Assembly (NCBI RefSeq): GCF_051020765.1
Contig: NC_134930.1
Location: 434,001 to 498,000, forward strand
Source of the DNA: Lasioglossum baleicum
Lineage: Eukaryota; Arthropoda; Insecta; Hymenoptera; Halictidae
Reading direction: 5' to 3'
Length of the DNA stretch: 64,000 nucleotides
Shown here: positions 42,136 through 52,939 of the stretch, one piece after another
How positions within the stretch are numbered: position 1 is the stretch's first letter
How the letters are laid out: each line of letters opens with the position of its first letter
Program-made: the position numbers and the translations under genes
The notes under the pieces: model-generated
The model's input: only the letters and a program-made list of their open reading frames with translations
What the model was told of the DNA's origin: nothing
Databases searched by the model: none

Positions 42136-42597
42136 ACGAAAAAATGTTTGAAACAAAAGTTTAACAGTATTAACTTCAATATAAACTTCAATATATAAAA
42201 CTTCGAAAAAATTTTGTTTAAAACAAAAAAACAAGGTCGCTTCGATTTTTTAAACATTAAGTTGTATTTTTGATTTGATAGTGTTGTAGCTGGTGTTAAG
42301 ACGAATTCAACGATATATAATAGTATGACCTTCACACTATTAATAACGTTGTTAACAACGTTGCAATAGTTTTTACACTATTAGTAACGTTGCAATAGCA
42401 ATTTCTCTTAATCTGACGAAAAAATGTTTGAAACAAAAGTTTAACAGTATTAACTTCAATATAAACTTCAATATATAAAACTTCGAAAAAATTTTGTTTA
42501 AAACAAAAAAACAAGGTCGCTTCGATTTTTTAAACATTAAGTTGTATTTTTGATTTGATAGTGTTGTAGCTGGTGTTAAGACGAATTCAACGATATA
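42136..42597. repeat. 280-bp direct duplication
   Basis: Sequence starting ACGAAAAAATGTTTGAAAC at 42136 recurs at 42416, nearly identical for at least 180 bp. The second copy is interrupted by the foldback at 42598 and resumes at 45357; the first copy shows the empty site. Confidence 0.85.
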
Positions 42598-45356
42598 CAG
42601 GGTGTCCCAAATGTGGTGTACTTAATTGAAATGGGAGGTTCCTGAGACCATTCTAAGAGACATTTTCCTTTGCACCAATGTCAACTGCGGCTTTGTTTAG
42701 GAGTTATTAACGAAAAACACGGACCAATCAGAGCGCGCCCTGGGCGGCCGCGCCACACCGCGCCGACAAGCGAGTGTCGGTGGTACGCCGTGACATCGCA
42801 ACGAACAAGAGTTTCTCGATTATGTGAATGCTCTCCGATTTCAATGAGCTTTGGATATGTGGTCAAGATCATTATTCTGAAAAACATTTCTCTTTAGACT
42901 TTTTGGCGATCGGCTTTAGTTTACGAGATTATCGTGAGAAACTTTACTTGTAAATCCATGGGATCGATGTACTACTAGCTCCTATCCGATTTCAATGAGC
43001 TTTGGATATGTGGTCAAGACCATTATTCTGAATAACATTTCTCTGTAGACTATTTGGCGGTTGGCTTTAGTTTACGAGATTATCGTAAAAAAAGAGAAGA
43101 AGCACAGAAACTGATTGTATTAAAAACTCACGTATTCAGCCGTAAATCCATTTGCTGCTTCGAAATGTGTGTCTTGAAATTTCTCCACACTCACAATCAT
43201 TGTTCACATTTGTCAACACATAGTTATGCACTAATAATAATTGCCATATCCCTTGTACTGCTGCACAAATCACAACAATCAGGTAATGCAATCACTAGAC
43301 CGCGGATTTCATGTATTTGTAGCAAACATGAGTAGTTGCATTTTAATACAGTAGAGAGATTAAAATAATTTCAAAACACCATAGTATTATTTTCAACTTC
43401 TTAAAATGATCACAGTGAGAATCAAATATCTGTCTGGTTCCTGTCCCTTGTAATAGCGGCAGCCAACATTAATGTTGCATAAAGATCCGTAGTCTAGTGA
43501 TTAGTTTAAATATTACTATCAAAAACACAGCTAATAGCAACCGTTAGCTTTGAATTGACAAGTCTTTGGAGATGTTCTCTCTACCGCGGCTCGAACGACA
43601 CTGATTTTCCGCAAGATTTTTCTAAAGAATTTAGGGAGGGCATTTAGAGTGTCGAAATTCGAAATGCACGCTGTAGCACGAGAACGACGGGACGGTTGGA
43701 CGAAAAACAGGATACGAGAAGGACCGCTGGCAATCACATGTTTAGTTTCTCCTGTAGATTGGTACGCAGAGTCGATGGGTAACCGTTCGAAAACGTCGTC
43801 TGTCCTTCTTTTAGAAAGTTGCTTAAGGAAGGTATAGGACAATAGGGATGCTACGCTGACCTGACATTTTTACCCCTTGCTGGGTAAAAGGACGGATGAC
43901 GTTTTCGAACAGTTACCCATCGACTCTGCGTACCAACCTGCAGGAAAAACTAAACATGTGTTTGCCACAAAGCTTACAGCGGTCCTTCTCGCATTCTGTT
44001 TTTCGTATAACCGTCCCGTCGTTCTCGTGCTACAGCGTGCACATTTCGAATTTCGACACTCTAAATGCCCTTCCTAAATTCTTTAGAAAAATCTTGCGGA
44101 AAATCAGTGTCGTTCGAGCCGCGATAGAGAGAACATCTCCAAAGACTTGTCAATTCAAAGCTAACGGTTGCTATTAGCTGTGTTTTTGATAGTAATATTT
44201 AAACTAATCACTAGACTACGGATCTTTATGCAACATTAATGTTGGCTGCCGCTATTACAAGGGACAGGAGCCAGACAGATATTTGATTCTCACTGTGATC
44301 ATTTTAAGAAGTTGAAAATAATACTATGGTGTTTTGAAATTATTTTAATCTCTCTACTGTCTTAAAATGCACCTACTCATGTTTGCTGCAAATGCATGAA
44401 ATCCGCAGTCTAGTGATTGCATTACCTGATTGTTGTGATTTGTGCAGCAGTACAAGGGATATGGCAATTACTATTAGTGCATAACTATGTGTTGACAAAT
44501 GTGAACAGTGATTGTGAGTGTGGAAAAATTTCAAGGCATCTGTGTGAAATAAACATACGAATTATTTATCGATTCGAAAGTGAAAGTGAAATTCTGGATC
44601 GTCGACTTGACCGCGCATCCCTTAGGCCTTTTACCACCGGCTGTGCAGTTCGTCGACCTGGCCGTACGTCCCTTAGCTTTCGGTACTGTCGTATACCTGA
44701 AGACATCTGTGCAGTTCGTCACCGAGTGACCCAGTGACACACATTTCGAAGCAGCAAATGGATTTACGGCTGAATAAGTGAGGTTTTAATACAATCAGTT
44801 TCTGCTTTTTCCCTCGTTCGGGTAAAGTTGCCGTAAGTCGGGTAAAGAGATCCACCCATATGAATTGACAAGTAAAGTTCTTCCGACCGACAAAAACTGT
44901 AAAGGGTAATGTTATTCAGAATCATGGTCTTGACAACATATCCAAGGCTCATCGAAATCGGAGAGGAGATAGTTCAGATAGTACATCGATCGATTTACAA
45001 TTACAAGTTACTTATCGCGTAAACTAAAGCCGGCCGACAAAAACTGTAAAGGGAAATGTTGTTCAGAATCATGGCCTTGACAACATATCCAAAGCTCATC
45101 CAAATCGGGGAAGATTCACATAATCTCGAGAAACTCTTGTTCGTTACGGCATCGCGGCGTTACACCGCGCTCGTCTCCCGGCGCGCCGGGCTGAACGTGC
45201 CATCGCGCGTCTAGGGCGCGCTCTGATTGGTCCGTGTTTTTCGTTAATAACTCCTAAATAAAGCCGCAGTTGACATTGGTGCAAAGGAAAATGTCTCTTA
45301 GAATGGTCTCAGGAACCTCCCATTTCAATTAAGTACACCACATTTGGGACACCCTG
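42598..45356. mobile_element. Foldback element, 2,759 bp, termini CAGGGTGTCCC, TA duplication proven
   Basis: Two arms of roughly 1.2-1.3 kb in opposite orientation around a short centre near 43870. The empty site in the adjacent duplicated sequence shows that exactly TA was duplicated. Same family as 13423-15631 and 52940-55857. It has no transposase. Short frames recur in both arms and in the sister copies and are not called. Confidence 0.9.
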
Positions 45357-45396
45357 TATAATAGTATGACCTTCACACTATTAATAACGTCGCAAT

Positions 45397-45433
45397 AGTT
45401 TTGGCGCGCTAAACAGGCCAAATACCCCCTGTG
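45397..45433 (-). repeat. Right TIR of the Transib-like element
   Basis: Inverse of the left TIR, one base shorter in the G-run, heptamer CACAGGG. Confidence 0.85.
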
Positions 45434-45853
45434 CGACGTTCCTTCACCGGTTACGTTTTTTTCTTCTGCGGAGGTCCTATCATCTGGGAGTCACGAAAGC
45501 AACGGACAGTTGCATTATCCTCAACCGAGGCTGAATACACGGCCATCACGGATGCCGCTAAGGAAGTCCTTTACCTCTCTAACACATTTAAGGAGCTTGG
45601 AATCCAGACTGGATGCGATGTAACAGTTTACAACGACAATGCAAGCGCATTGAAATTGGTTCAGAATCCCGTGTACCATGCGAGGACCAAACATATCGCA
45701 ATTAGACATCACTTCTTAAGGGAAATATTGCGTGAGAAAGGATTTAATTTCAAGTATTTATGTACAGAAGATATGATTGCGGATGTACTGACCAAAGCTT
45801 TAAACGGTCCAAAGCATGAAAAATTTTCCAAGGCGCTAGGTTTAGTTAATTAG
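45434..45853 (+). pseudogene. Copia RNase H, C-terminal part
   Basis: Continues RNase H after the insertion: FTGYVFFFCGGPIIWESRKQ, then TVALSSTEAEYTAI (catalytic Glu), YNDNASALKLV (Asp) and the HARTKHIAIRHHFLRE block, ending ALGLVN and a stop. Without the insertion it would be in frame with 41431. The 3' LTR follows after a polypurine tract. Confidence 0.92.
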
Positions 45854-45901
45854 TTTTCTTTTGATGATCTGGAAGTAAATTCAAAGTTTCACTTTTAATT
45901 T

Positions 45902-45910
45902 AAGGGGAAG
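45902..45910 (+). other. Copia polypurine tract
   Basis: AAGGGGAAG immediately before the 3' LTR. Confidence 0.8.
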
Positions 45911-46290
45911 TGTTAGAAATACACCCGAAGGATGGCGTTGCGTGCGTGCGAAGCGATCAAGTATTGTCGCGTGAATATCTAGTTTCTATGTACATTATGA
46001 TTGTATCGACCGGCGTTTCTCTAGATCTGCGCAGTTCGCAGTTAGTATTCCTATGAGGAGCATTTGTGAAGTTTTTTTCGATCGCATAAAGTATTACCTT
46101 TCAAGTTTTGACCAACCGTCGTTATAGTGTACTATATACATATGTTCTTTTTCATCTACGATTGTAAAAGTTGCTACGAACGTTCACTGTGTTTCACTGT
46201 GACTAGATTGTAATTTTCTATACAACAGATTGTATTATATAATACAACAGCATTTCATCCAAGATCGATCTCCGACTGCACATTCTAATA
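45911..46290 (+). repeat. Copia 3' LTR (380 bp)
   Basis: Matches 37475-37849, followed by the GTTTG duplication. Confidence 0.92.
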
Positions 46291-46295
46291 GTTTG

Positions 46296-46732
46296 AAATA
46301 CATGAAAAGTAGATTGAATGTCAATTTATAAATTACCACAACTTCGTATGGTATACAAACAGTGGAAACTTGTTGCTTGGATTTTTCACGGTTCATATTT
46401 AGCGCCAAATATTGATTGGCCAATGGGTCGACCGATGTTTTCTGATTCTTGCCTCTTCAAATTCTAACGTTTGTCCTCAGTTCGTATATCACAGGCATGG
46501 AATCAATATGTGTTATCAAGTTGTAAAGAGTTTAAAATAATCTGTTCACTTAGCAAGTAGGTTTGTTTTTTCTTAGAACATTTGGTTTTTTGTGCGGAAC
46601 GCAACATAAATTACACTTTATATTAATTAATAATTTTTACAGACGCAATTACATGAAAATTTTTCTTGAAAATGGTCTAAATAGTTGACCGAAACGTTGA
46701 AAATTTTGTGGTAATTTACAAAATTGCTTAGG
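46296..46732. other. AT-rich spacer
   Basis: No supported gene. Confidence 0.4.
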
Positions 46733-46734
46733 TA

Positions 46735-47482
46735 CAGTGGCCGAAATTTCTAATAAAGTCACTGTGTTTTGTGCCCGTGCGAAATCAATACGGGCCGGTT
46801 TATGTACATCTTTAAGACCTGGTTTTCGTTGTATTTTTGTCCAGAAGAATTTAAAAGTTGTTGCACACGTCTTGTTTTTACTGGGAGTTCCAATTCAGCT
46901 CGAAATTGTGCTGCATTTTTCCTTTCCTTAGCTGCAGACCTCATTAATATTGAATGTTGTCTCTTTGACTATTTTTTATTACTACCTTTAAGATGATTTT
47001 TCCCATAATTTTCAAGTAAATTGATATAATTATTAATCACAGTATATGACCGATTAGTTTTCTTAGCAATTGCGCGATTAGAGCAGCCCACATCTTTATA
47101 AGCATCGATTGATGCTTTTTCTTCAATTGTTAGTACTTTTCCTCTCTGCATTCTCATACACGTGAATCAAATTATAACAAACAGGATTTCTGTGAGTTCT
47201 AAAACTAATACTTTTAGAATATTCGCAGTTTTCCGTACTTCTCTGCTCAGAATACAGAGAAACACTAAGTCACTTTATAGAAACTTCGTACACTTGTGTT
47301 CTGCACCACACAGAAAAAAATTTTAAAAAACGTAAATAGTAAACATAGCGGTCTAGAGTACGCAGTCCCTCTATCCGAATTTCTACAAGGCACAAGACCA
47401 GATACGATAAATCAACAAAAATGGTGATATTTTTAATATATCTATGAAAAAGAAGATGACTATATAGAAATTTCGACCACTG
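46735..47482 (-). mobile_element. Tc1/Tc3-like element, internally deleted, 748 bp
   Basis: Inverted ends CAGTGGCCGAAATTTCTA and CAGTGGTCGAAATTTCTA, flanked by TA on both sides (46733-46734 and 47483-47484), as for Tc1/mariner. It retains only the DNA-binding N-terminus of the transposase on the minus strand; the DDE catalytic domain is gone. Confidence 0.85.
46759..47157 (-). pseudogene. Tc3-type transposase N-terminus (DNA-binding domains only)
   Basis: The ATG at 47157 starts MRMQRGKVLTIEEKASID. It has the first helix-turn-helix typical of Tc3 (YKDVGCSNRAIAKKTNRSYT, then NYINLLENYGK), which binds the transposon ends. A stop after SNKK near 46969 is followed in another frame by NAAQFRAELELPVKTRRVQQ, the second HTH, ending at a stop near 46759. 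No DDE domain follows. If translated, the first part would be a 62-aa DNA-binding peptide. Confidence 0.8.
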
Positions 47483-47484
47483 TA

Positions 47485-48274
47485 GTAGCATCAGATCGAA
47501 CCAGTGCACTGAAAACATTAATATACGTTATTAAAACATTATATTTTTATACATATACTTTATTTTTTAGTTATTTTAAGAAATGTGGGCTATCTTTTTG
47601 AGGCACCGATGTTTCGTTTAATGTTACATATTTTTCAATAAAATTCTTTCTTCTCGTAATAAATGCATAGAAACATATTGATATAATCTATTATTCTTAT
47701 TAGCCAGCATCCAGGTCACAAACAATGTAACATACTACTTGAAAAGTTAAAAAACCATTTGTCTGTATAACGTGCTATCTTTTTGTCGCGGAGTGTAGCA
47801 ACTTACGCTTGTGCGTTTTGTCATGTTCCATTGACAAAGGTGCATTGACTCTAATCGTAAATATATTAGCGTAGGATTGAAGGCCATCAACTTACGAATC
47901 AATTCAACGCAAATTCTTAGTCCCCTTTTGGTGAAACAATTGATCTTCGTCTACATAAGCCAAGGTAATCGTCGACTCAACGTCCCCTTAATTATGAGAC
48001 TTGAGACACCTTCGCCACGAGCCATTCCGCGCCAAATTCCATAGAATTTGATATTTCGAGGACCATAGGATTTTTAAAAATTCGACAGATTCATTGTATC
48101 TTGAGAAATTAAGTTTCGCCGAATTTTTGCAGCCTGTTAAGCGGGAACGAATTATTAGTTCAAGTAATGTGAATTGTTTCAATTTTTTGTTCGACTTATT
48201 CTAACATGATCGCAAATTATGTAATGTTTAAATAATTAATTCATTTAACAAAAAAAAAAACAGTTAAAGGTGCG
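47485..48274. other. Unassigned AT-rich sequence
   Basis: No supported gene. Short frames only. Confidence 0.4.
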
Positions 48275-48276
48275 AT

Positions 48277-48785
48277 ATACAGGGTGGGACATAACTATGT
48301 ATACTTTAAATATTGCCTTTATTTGTAATAATATGAAAAAATGTTATGAACTAAACTTACACGGTATAGAGGGGGGCATATTGCGGCACAAACATTTTCT
48401 GCGTTGATGGAGGAATAGAGGAGATTTCAAGGTCACATTGATATTTTTTTTTAAGGGAACACCTACTTTCTGTATCATGAATCGATAGACCATCGAATTC
48501 TGAGTAAAAATGTATTGACCTCCACATGTCCTAAATCTAATATTTAATGAGCTATTATCGAAATAATGTTCTTTCTTCTTTGGATAATATCTCGTTAACT
48601 ATTAGGTTTGGGACATATGAAGGTCAACACTTTTATACTCATAATTTGATACTCTATCGATCTATGGTATAAAAAATAGGACATTCTAGTTAAAAAAAAT
48701 CAAGGTGACCTGGAAATCTCCTCTATGCCTCCACTCATGATAGTCCAGTCAACGAAAAGTTGGAGAAGGAAATGGAAAGAACACA
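48277..48785. mobile_element. Palindromic MITE remnant, left end CAGGGTGGGACATAAC
   Basis: Starts after TA with CAGGGTGGGAC. Blocks such as GGAATAGAGGAGATTTC (48408) recur inverted near 48715 (GAAATCTCCTCTATGCC), so the middle is a hairpin. The matching right terminus is not found. Confidence 0.6.
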
Positions 48786-49060
48786 ATTTTTAACTTTGGG
48801 TATTTGTTTGGACTAGTGAGGAGGTAAACATACTAAAAGTCCCCACTACTAGAAGGTAAGCGGGGTGCAGAGGGCACGTAGAAGGTCCCCCTTTTTGGTT
48901 TTCCGCTTATATCTCGGAAAGTATGTGTCCTAGCGACAAGACCATTCCATACAAAATTAAAGCTGACAAAATGTGCCACAAGATTGATTGAATTCAGTTT
49001 TTCGCTATCTCGCATAGCTACCGAGATATCCGCGCTCAAAGTTCACTAATTGTGCTGAAG
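48786..49060. repeat. Repeat R copy
   Basis: Matches 56950-57318 (ATTTTTAACTTTGGG...CCATTCCATACAAAA) followed directly by TTAAAGCTGACAAAATGTGC. Here R is uninterrupted at the place where the Helitron of 57319-60403 inserted. Confidence 0.8.
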
Positions 49061-49137
49061 CTAGTCAAATAAGGCAAAAATTTCTTTTTTACAATTCGTG
49101 AACTTTCAGCTCGGATATCTCAGAAACTATGCAAAAT

Positions 49138-49230
49138 ACCAGGGCTTCGGAGTCGGAGTCGGAGTCAGAGTCGTGGAGTTTGGAAGTTTGGGAGTAATTG
49201 CTGATGACTGGAGTCGGAGCCGGAGTAAGA
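49138..49230. repeat. Imperfect GGAGTC hexamer repeat
   Basis: GGAGTCGGAGTCGGAGTC-like simple sequence at two places, about 90 bp in total. Confidence 0.65.
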
Positions 49231-49240
49231 AAAAGCTATA

Positions 49241-49407
49241 TAGGGTGTCACAGAATAAGTGTAACTCCCGGAAATGGGAGGTTCCTAGGGTCATTTGAAG
49301 CACATTTTCCTTTGCAGAAATGGCGTCCGCGGCATTGTTTAGCAGTTATTAACGAAAAACACGGACCAATCAGAGCGCGCCCTGGGCCGCCGCGCCGTGA
49401 CATCGGT
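49241..49407. mobile_element. Fragment of the CAGGGTGTCCC foldback family
   Basis: About 165 bp related to the outer arm of the 13423 and 52940 foldbacks (TTATTAACGAAAAACACGGA block), beginning with the damaged terminus TAGGGTGTCAC. It stops near 49407 with no second arm. Confidence 0.75.
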
Positions 49408-50607
49408 GCTACATTGTAATTCAGTCATATTGTCATTTATAATTCATATCTTCATTCAATTAAATAGCGCTACGTATTACGAAGGCGGACGAGGAATAGA
49501 AACTACACCGCATGGACAGCAAACAAGAGCATATGAAAGAAAAACATCAAAATATATCCGCACTTCTTCAAAGTTCTGGACTATAATTTGAAGAGCTGTA
49601 TTTTAATGTAATATGTAATTCAGTGATGACGTCGATGAATTACTATATAATTGAAATATAATGTAATTCAATTGTGTAATTGAATTAGCAAAACTCTGAG
49701 TGGGTTAAGATATTACATCGTTACCGCCCACTACTACGTGATTGTCCGGGGTGGCAAGGCGCCATCTCGTATGGGTCCGAACTGGTGACATTGTATTGAT
49801 GCGAGCGTGAGAAGAAGGTTACCAGGCAGTACTACGGTGACGTGTCTCTAGGTACGAATGAGCCGCCGATTGGATCAGAGCGGAGGAGGCAGACCTCGTT
49901 TCACACACATTTTCGGCTGTCGACGAAATATTGGCTACAGCGGCCACACATACCATGTAGCGTGCAGCGTCGAAGTCAAAACATTGGGACTACGGGCGCG
50001 GCTGTGGTGGGGATAGGCAGACCTAGCTATGATAGGCTCGATTTGTTTATGTGCCGTTCCCGGGGCTGTTCTCTATGGAGAGGTTTATGACAGGTCATTA
50101 CTATTGAGCTGGAAGTCGACACTTTCTCGGGCAACACGTGTTGACTTGTGTTAACTTAAAAATTATTTTACAGTAAAAAATTATAAATAGGACGCGCTAA
50201 AAACAGCTTTCTGAAAAATAGCTTCGCTGTCGATCGCCCAATAATGACCCGACCATTTGCATGCCCATGTTTTATAGCCGCTACGCTATCATACGTCGCA
50301 CGGTGGTGCAAAATCCCCAAGGCATGGCAATAATTCGTTTATTATGTCATTTTTAAACATCTATGTGTATTGAAATACATTACAGTATTAATGCATCGAT
50401 CATAGATTGCAATAGAACCTAACCCAAACACTGACATTGGAAAGAACTGTGACATACATTTCAAGGAAAAAATTTTTTCTCATTTCTTTGTTGTTTTTGT
50501 GTATATGCACTTCTTGATTTTCGAAAGTTTCATAGTGTCGATATTATTCAGTGCGGTGAGTACATTACTTTAAATTATAAAAAATATAAAGCTAATTATT
50601 AATTTTT
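49408..50607. other. Unassigned sequence
   Basis: Mixed composition with a moderately GC-rich part (49720-50100). No recognisable gene or repeat partner in the window. Confidence 0.35.
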
Positions 50608-50844
50608 TTGTATGTTATTGACACTCCGAGTCCCACCGATTTTTATTTGGTTATAATTAAAAAGTTCGCGACTTTTTGTGACTTTCCGACAAATAAGGTC
50701 ACGATGGTTTTGGAAAGAGCGAGGTACACGATTATTTCGAATCCACATTTATTAAGATTAAGATTTTTAAAACTAAGAAAATATGAAAACACTATCCGAA
50801 TACCCAAAGTCACAAGTTTTTCATTAAATTATATCATAGTGTAA
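50608..50844 (+). other. Open frame of 78 codons, no recognisable motif
   Basis: It lacks any family signature and sits in AT-rich DNA. Probably chance. Confidence 0.12.
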
Positions 50845-51474
50845 CCATAAGAGTATTTAATAAAAATGATTTCAGTTGAAAAAATATTTGTTTTCATAGT
50901 TTATTTTGCAATTGTTTTAAACAGGTCCATAGCTATCATAGCACCAGAAAATTGAAAAAATAGAAATTATGATAATATAGCCCCAAGTGTCCTCTTTACG
51001 GACCCGTTTTTAAAAATACGGATACTTCAAAATTGGCGACATGAAAATTATTTGAAGTGAACGCTGTACCGTCCTACGCCGGACGAAAAACAAAATTATT
51101 TGATTTTCCTCCTACATCGTCAGACGTCGAGGCTCCATGGGGTTTGTCCACTGTTACCCTTCTCGAAGTACCTGAAAAAGGTTCGGCTCCCCGTGATTTT
51201 GACCATTTCGTCTGACGTCGGGCCCACTGTAAGCACACTTTCCGGCAAAGTCGGCCGTACTGGCACCACACATGCCTCTCGAGGCGCTCGAAACTATCGT
51301 CTGTGTGGTCGGTTGTAGGACGCCGGACGAAAACGGCTCCACTGTACGCGCACCCTATCCGCTCCAACTGACGCGACGCGACGTCGCGTAGCCGAGCGGA
51401 TGACGTCACGTCAGCCGCGCGACCCCCCACTTCGCGACACGCCGAACGCGTGATTTTCGGTTACGCACCTGCTG
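50845..51474. other. Unassigned; GC-rich from 51060
   Basis: From 51060 the composition is GC-rich with many CG dinucleotides. Overlapping frames on both strands have no motif and I leave them out. Confidence 0.35.
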
Positions 51475-51482
51475 ATCGAGAT

Positions 51483-52251
51483 CAGGGGGTGTAAGCTGAA
51501 ATGGAAATAGTTGGTCCAGTATATGTAGTTCGACCCTAGTACTGAGGTGGCGTTGGTGTCGCTGCAGTTTTTGCAATACATACACCAAAATTTGCAATGT
51601 TTTTATAAGATCGTCGGTGGGCCAATCAGCTAAAGAGTTGGACTACTAAGCGGTAGACCGAGGCTCGAATCCTGTTGGGGTAAACAGTTTTTTTTACAAC
51701 CGTCTACCGCTTTATATCTGTCGCGGCAGAAACATTTTGGCGCGACCCGTGCGCCCCGGCGTTAATACGTTTCATCGTCGCGTGTCGGCTGTCGAGTATT
51801 CTGACCGTTTGACTCTGCGGAGACACTGATCCCGATCGTTCGAGCGCTAAACAAAATCTGCCGGCCGGTCTCGGGCCATCGATGGCCTTGCCTCGCATTC
51901 TCCCCACTCCGCAGAGTCACTCCGTCCACGTGCACGCATTCTAAAAGGGAGCCGATTTTGTTTGTCGCAGCCGCTCAAACGTTTCGGCTGCGCGTAAGAG
52001 AAACCGATCCCGACTCTTGCGGCCGATCAAACGTCTCGGCCGCGCTACAATGTAAATGCACGCGCGAGCACTCAGCAGCCGACTCCTGCAACTTCCAACG
52101 GCCAATCCTTAACCTATGCTTATTCTAAAAACACGCTTAAATCTACGACATATCTATATATACTGCCATTAGTTCGGCCCTACTTGGCCCTACTACCGAG
52201 GTGGCGCTGAAATAGTGGCCACTTTTTTAACACGGCAGCTTACACCCCCTG
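51483..52251. mobile_element. hAT-type MITE, 769 bp, 8-bp duplication ATCGAGAT
   Basis: TIR CAGGGGGTGTAAGCTG at the left and its inverse at the right, with subterminal inverted similarity (TAGTTCG.CCCTA...GAGGTGGCG on both sides). The 8-bp duplication ATCGAGAT (51475-51482 and 52252-52259) is exact, and the CAGGGG start fits hAT. No transposase. The inside contains a tRNA-like segment at 51612-51695. Confidence 0.88.
51612..51695 (+). other. tRNA-like (SINE head or tRNA pseudogene) segment
   Basis: A-box-like TCAGCTAAAGAGTTGG (51626-51641), B-box GGCTCGAATCC (51662-51672, one mismatch to consensus), and eight T at 51688-51695 as a possible Pol III terminator. The T-stem and acceptor pair poorly, so it is not a functional tRNA. 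Confidence 0.55.
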
Positions 52252-52259
52252 ATCGAGAT

Positions 52260-52400
52260 CCAGATAACTGTTAACGGCCACCGCTTCGTCACCTGAGTTC
52301 ACCGCTTTCGTCTAACCGTTAATCTTGCGTCTCGTTCCACGTTCGTCATACCGCATTCGCGTATCGTTATCACCTAAGTTTACTGTTGGCTGTCGTAATC
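52260..52400. other. Spacer
   Basis: No feature recognised. Confidence 0.35.
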
Positions 52401-52410
52401 TTTTGCTGAA

Positions 52411-52939
52411 TTGTTATTAAAACTGTGTTTGACACAATTATACAGTTATTTCAAAATCCAACCCACCAACGATCCCAGATTCTCGTTCCGATCTCAGACA
52501 TTGTACACACCGCAAAATGGTAATTTTTTGGGTTTAATACAGTTAATTGCAAAATTTGATCCTGTTCTAAATGACCATTTAAACAGAACAGCCATAAAAG
52601 GGCATCATTATTTATCTCATTCAATTCAAAACGAATTAATAAGTGCAATGGCAAATAAAGTACAAAGAGTAATTATCGATGCAATAAAGAGAGCAAAATA
52701 TTATTCCATTTTATTGGATTGTACACCAAATGTGAGCCATCAGGAGTAACTATCGGCTGTCCTTCGTTATGTTAACATAACAGACGATGACGTAGAAATC
52801 AAACAACGTTTTATCAAATTTGAAATAGTTGACAATACAACAGGAAAAGGACTATCCGAAACAATAATGCTTATTCTGGATCAGTTGGGACTAAACATAT
52901 CTGACTGTCGCGAACAAGGATATGATAACGGTGCCAATA
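52411..52939 (+). pseudogene. hAT (ZMYM/DUF4371-type) transposase, first part
   Basis: The frame shows the DUF4371-like N-terminal region of ZMYM1-type hAT transposases: NGNFLGLIQLIAKFDPVLND, then SIQNELISAMANKVQRVII, and YYSILLDCTPNVSHQE carrying the first catalytic Asp. A TAA follows at 52747. The same frame goes on to LRYVNITDDDVEIKQRFI, SETIMLILDQLGLNISDCR and QGYDNGAN (second Asp). At 52939 a foldback interrupts; the rest is at 55858-56628. The zinc finger N-terminus is missing or degraded at 52400. Confidence 0.85.

Larger units (their letters stand above)
41432..45433. mobile_element. Transib-like non-autonomous element, 4,002 bp, ends CACAGTG, target duplication CGACG
   Basis: Terminal inverted repeats of about 37 bp. 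The left end reads CACAGTG, 23 bp, CCAAAAGTC; the right end (inverted) reads CACAGGG, 22 bp, CCAAAACTA. The 5-bp duplication CGACG (41427-41431 and 45434-45438) is exact, and removing the element plus one copy restores the copia RNase H frame. The CAC start, 5-bp GC-rich duplication and heptamer-spacer-nonamer layout match Transib. There is no transposase. The interior is AT-rich, with a 280-bp direct duplication and a 2,759-bp foldback. Without the foldback it is about 1.24 kb. Confidence 0.85.
37475..46290 (+). mobile_element. Ty1/copia retrotransposon, complete ends, with nested Transib-like element
   Basis: 5' LTR 37475-37849, 3' LTR 45911-46290, primer-binding site GGTTATGGGCCC right after the first, polypurine tract AAGGGGAAG right before the second, and 5-bp duplication GTTTG outside. 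The coding region (37883-45853) has frameshifts near 38690 and 39885 and is split in RNase H by the 4,002-bp element at 41432-45433. Without that insertion it is about 4.8 kb. Confidence 0.93.

Noticed and set aside
51060..51430. Overlapping GC-rich frames on both strands
   Set aside because: No domain, no codon signal I can see, and both strands open because of GC richness.
51612..51695. Functional tRNA gene
   Set aside because: Poor stem pairing and a B-box mismatch, inside a MITE. Pseudogene or SINE head at best.
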